DNA of 64,000 nt from Meconema thalassinum (taxonomy: Eukaryota > Arthropoda > Insecta > Orthoptera > Tettigoniidae): the NCBI GenBank assembly GCA_946902985.2, contig OX336395.1:291705065-291769064 (forward strand). Reading direction: 5' to 3'. The notes under the pieces were generated by a model. That model did not search any database. It had not been told where the DNA came from and saw only the letters and a list, made by a program, of their open reading frames with translations. Each line of letters begins with the position of its first letter. The first letter of the stretch is position 1. A program made the position numbers and the translations under genes. Positions 62,159 through 64,000 of this stretch are shown piece after piece.

Positions 62159-64000
62159 TTAAGTCCTGTTTTTCGCATCGCTGGAACATAGGGCTTCAAC
62201 GAAGCATCGCCATCGGACTCGGTTGCGTGCCATTGCCTTCACTTCTCCCCACGTTCTCCCCGCTTCTGCAGCTTCCCTCTCTACTGTCCTCCTCCAAGTT
62301 TCCCTCGGTCTTCCTCTTCTACGATGTCCCTGAGGATTCCAACTCAGGGCTTGCCTCTCTATTGCCATCTGGTTTTTGCGCAGTGTATGTCCAACCACTT
62401 CCACTTTCTTGCCTTCAACTGTAAGTCCACGGGCTTCTCGTTTGCACGATTCCATAGTTCTTCATTGGATATTACATTTGGCCAAAACACCCTCAAGATT
62501 CTTCGTAAGCATCTGTTTATAAAGGTCTGGATTTTCTTTATGATAGATTTTGTTACTTTCCAAGTCTCACATCCGTATAGCAATACTGATTTTACATTGC
62601 TATTGAATATTCGGAGTTTAGTACGTGTGGAAATCTCATTGCTTTTCCAGATAGCATGCAACTGGATAAAGGCTGCATTTGCTTTCTTGATCCTGCTGCT
62701 CACATCCTCTTCTGCTCCTCCAGTTTTAGAAACGATGCTACCAAGATACGTAAATTCTTTAACATCCTCTACGTTTCTTCCGTTTATTTGAAACTTCCTA
62801 TCGCTTGTTACGTTTAATCTTAGCGATTTGGTCTTCCCTGAATTTACAGTTAACCCTAGCCTTCTTGCCTGTTCCTGTAGATCTTTCAGTTTGGCATTCA
62901 TGTGCCGAAAGCTTTGAGAGAGGAGACACACATCATCAGCAAAATCTATATCTTCTAGTTGATCTGTTAAATTCCAACTTACTCCTCTTCTTTTACCTTC
63001 ATTTGTTTTCCTCATCACTTCATCTATCACAATTAGGAAGATTGATGGAGAGAGAACACACCCCTGTTTTACGCCTGTTATTACTTCAATGGATGGTGTC
63101 AATTTCCCTTGGTGCATTACTTTGCACGAGTATCCGTTATACATTTCTTGCATAACTCGGATAACCTTTCCCGGAATACCATAATTTGCAATTATTTTCC
63201 ACATGCTTCTTCTGTTTACAGAATCGAAAGCCTTTTCAAAGTCTATAAACACTAGATATAGACTGGCCATAAATTCCATGCTCTGTTCAAGGATAATGCG
63301 GAGTGTATTAATCTGATCGACACACGATCGGTTTCTGCGAAACCCTGCGTGTTCTCTTCTTAGGTGGATTTCAAGGTAGTCCTTCATTCTGTTGAAGATG
63401 ATTCGTGACAACACTTTGCTAGGAATAGATAACAGCATTATTCCCCTCCAATTATTGCAATTTGTCAAATCGCCCTTCTTCGGAAGTTTAACTAAAGTGC
63501 CGGTCTTCCATTCTTCTGGTATTTCTTCCCGGTTCCAGATTTTTTCAAACAGAGGGTACAGTAAATCTACTGTTGTTGCTAGATCTTCTTTCAAGAGCTC
63601 TGGCGGGATGTTATCTGTTCCCGGCGCTTTGCCACTTTTCGTTTGCTTTAGAGCAGCTCTGATCTCTTCTCTACTAGGTGCTCCACTCTTGATTCTACCA
63701 AGAACGTCACATTCATTTCGATTTCCATCTTCCTCTGCATTTTCATCTACACCTCCCTGTTCTTCTCCGTCCTGTTGCTCTTCTTCCTCTGTTCGTACCT
63801 CTCTATTCAGCACTTCTGCAAAATGTTCACGCCATCTTTCCAATTGCTCATCTTCAGTAGTCAGCAACGCTCCAGTTTTACTTCTCACAGGACGATCTAT
63901 AGGTCCCTTCCTCTTTCCTAGCAGTCTTGTGGTCTGGTAAAGTTCCTTCATGTTTCCTTCTCTGGCAGCCCTCTCCGCCCTTGATGCGAGATTACTTGCC
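62159..64000 (-). pseudogene. RTE-type LINE reverse transcriptase, runs off the right edge
   Basis: The minus frame is open from the window edge (ASNLASRAERAAREGN..) to 62359. It includes RPVRSKTGALLTTEDEQLER, GKAPGTDNIPPELLKED, LVKLPKKGDLTNCNNWRGIM, HAGFRRNRSCVDQINTLR, LVFIDFEKAFDSVNRRSMWK, GVKQGCVLSPSIFLIVID, DIDFADDVCLLSQ (catalytic FADD), FTYLGSIVSKTGGAEED and SVLLYGCETW. One frameshift near 62400 then leads to KREARGLTVEG, VVGHTLRKNQ and RRRGRPRETWRRTVEREAAE to a stop at 62159. Apart from that shift the RT is intact, so this is a fairly young copy; its endonuclease would lie beyond the window. Confidence 0.93.

Noticed and set aside
63392..63940. Plus-strand 182-codon frame.
   Set aside because: Antisense of the RTE reverse transcriptase.

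Overview
The window is eukaryotic nuclear DNA with no bacterial or phage architecture. It is an AT-rich insect-type repeat landscape in which nearly every long reading frame is transposon-derived. BEL/Pao, several APE-type LINE lineages, Tc1, hAT, pogo/Tigger, piggyBac- and Harbinger-like elements and tRNA-derived SINEs sit together. From memory of similar repeats I would guess a polyneopteran insect with a large genome (orthopteran or phasmid). That is an inference I cannot check here.

Layout. 1-7.3 kb: two nested Harbinger-like elements, other terminal-inverted-repeat (TIR) elements, a LINE tail and a decayed pogo-type transposon. 7,335-7,469 is the one convincing host-gene piece: the last coding exon of the mitochondrial ATP synthase inhibitor IF1, squeezed between two repeats. 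7.5-13.5 kb: a minus-strand LINE (LINE4) split by a Penelope-like insertion with inverted arms and hammerhead-like motifs. That insertion carries SINEs, and much of the block is tandemly duplicated (1.79 kb unit). A second LINE (LINE3) begins here and is split by a piggyBac-like element at TTAA. 13,582-27,319: a complete but dead BEL/Pao retrotransposon on the minus strand, with 351-bp LTRs and a CCGTA target duplication. It is inserted in LINE3 and is itself interrupted by a LINE (which contains another LINE), two Tigger-like elements, a satellite-bearing pogo-type element, a SINE and a LINE fragment. The deepest stack is LINE3 > BEL > LINE1 > LINE2.

27.9-40.2 kb: DUF4817-type and other TIR elements, more LINE copies (a near full-length one at 34.7-37.6 kb), SINEs and a hAT element with an exact 8-bp duplication. 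41.1-44.7 kb: a minisatellite of about 57 units (62 bp each) that grew inside a dispersed repeat whose other copy in this window (6.9 kb) has a single unit. 45-50.3 kb: a SINE, a second DUF4817-type element and LINE fragments inserted in each other. 50.8-51.2 kb is a GC-rich stretch that could be a host promoter and first exon on the minus strand. 52-57.7 kb: a plus-strand APE LINE split by a Tc1-like transposon that looks intact (341-aa transposase, 36-bp perfect TIRs). 57.9-64 kb: further LINE pieces, ending in an RTE-type RT that runs off the right edge.

The genes do not form a pathway. They are independent mobile elements, and their nesting and target duplications give a relative insertion history. 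I found no evidence for a new multi-gene system. The most unusual items are the inverted-arm Penelope-like insertion with hammerhead-like motifs, the two element-embedded satellites, and the IF1 exon confined between repeats.
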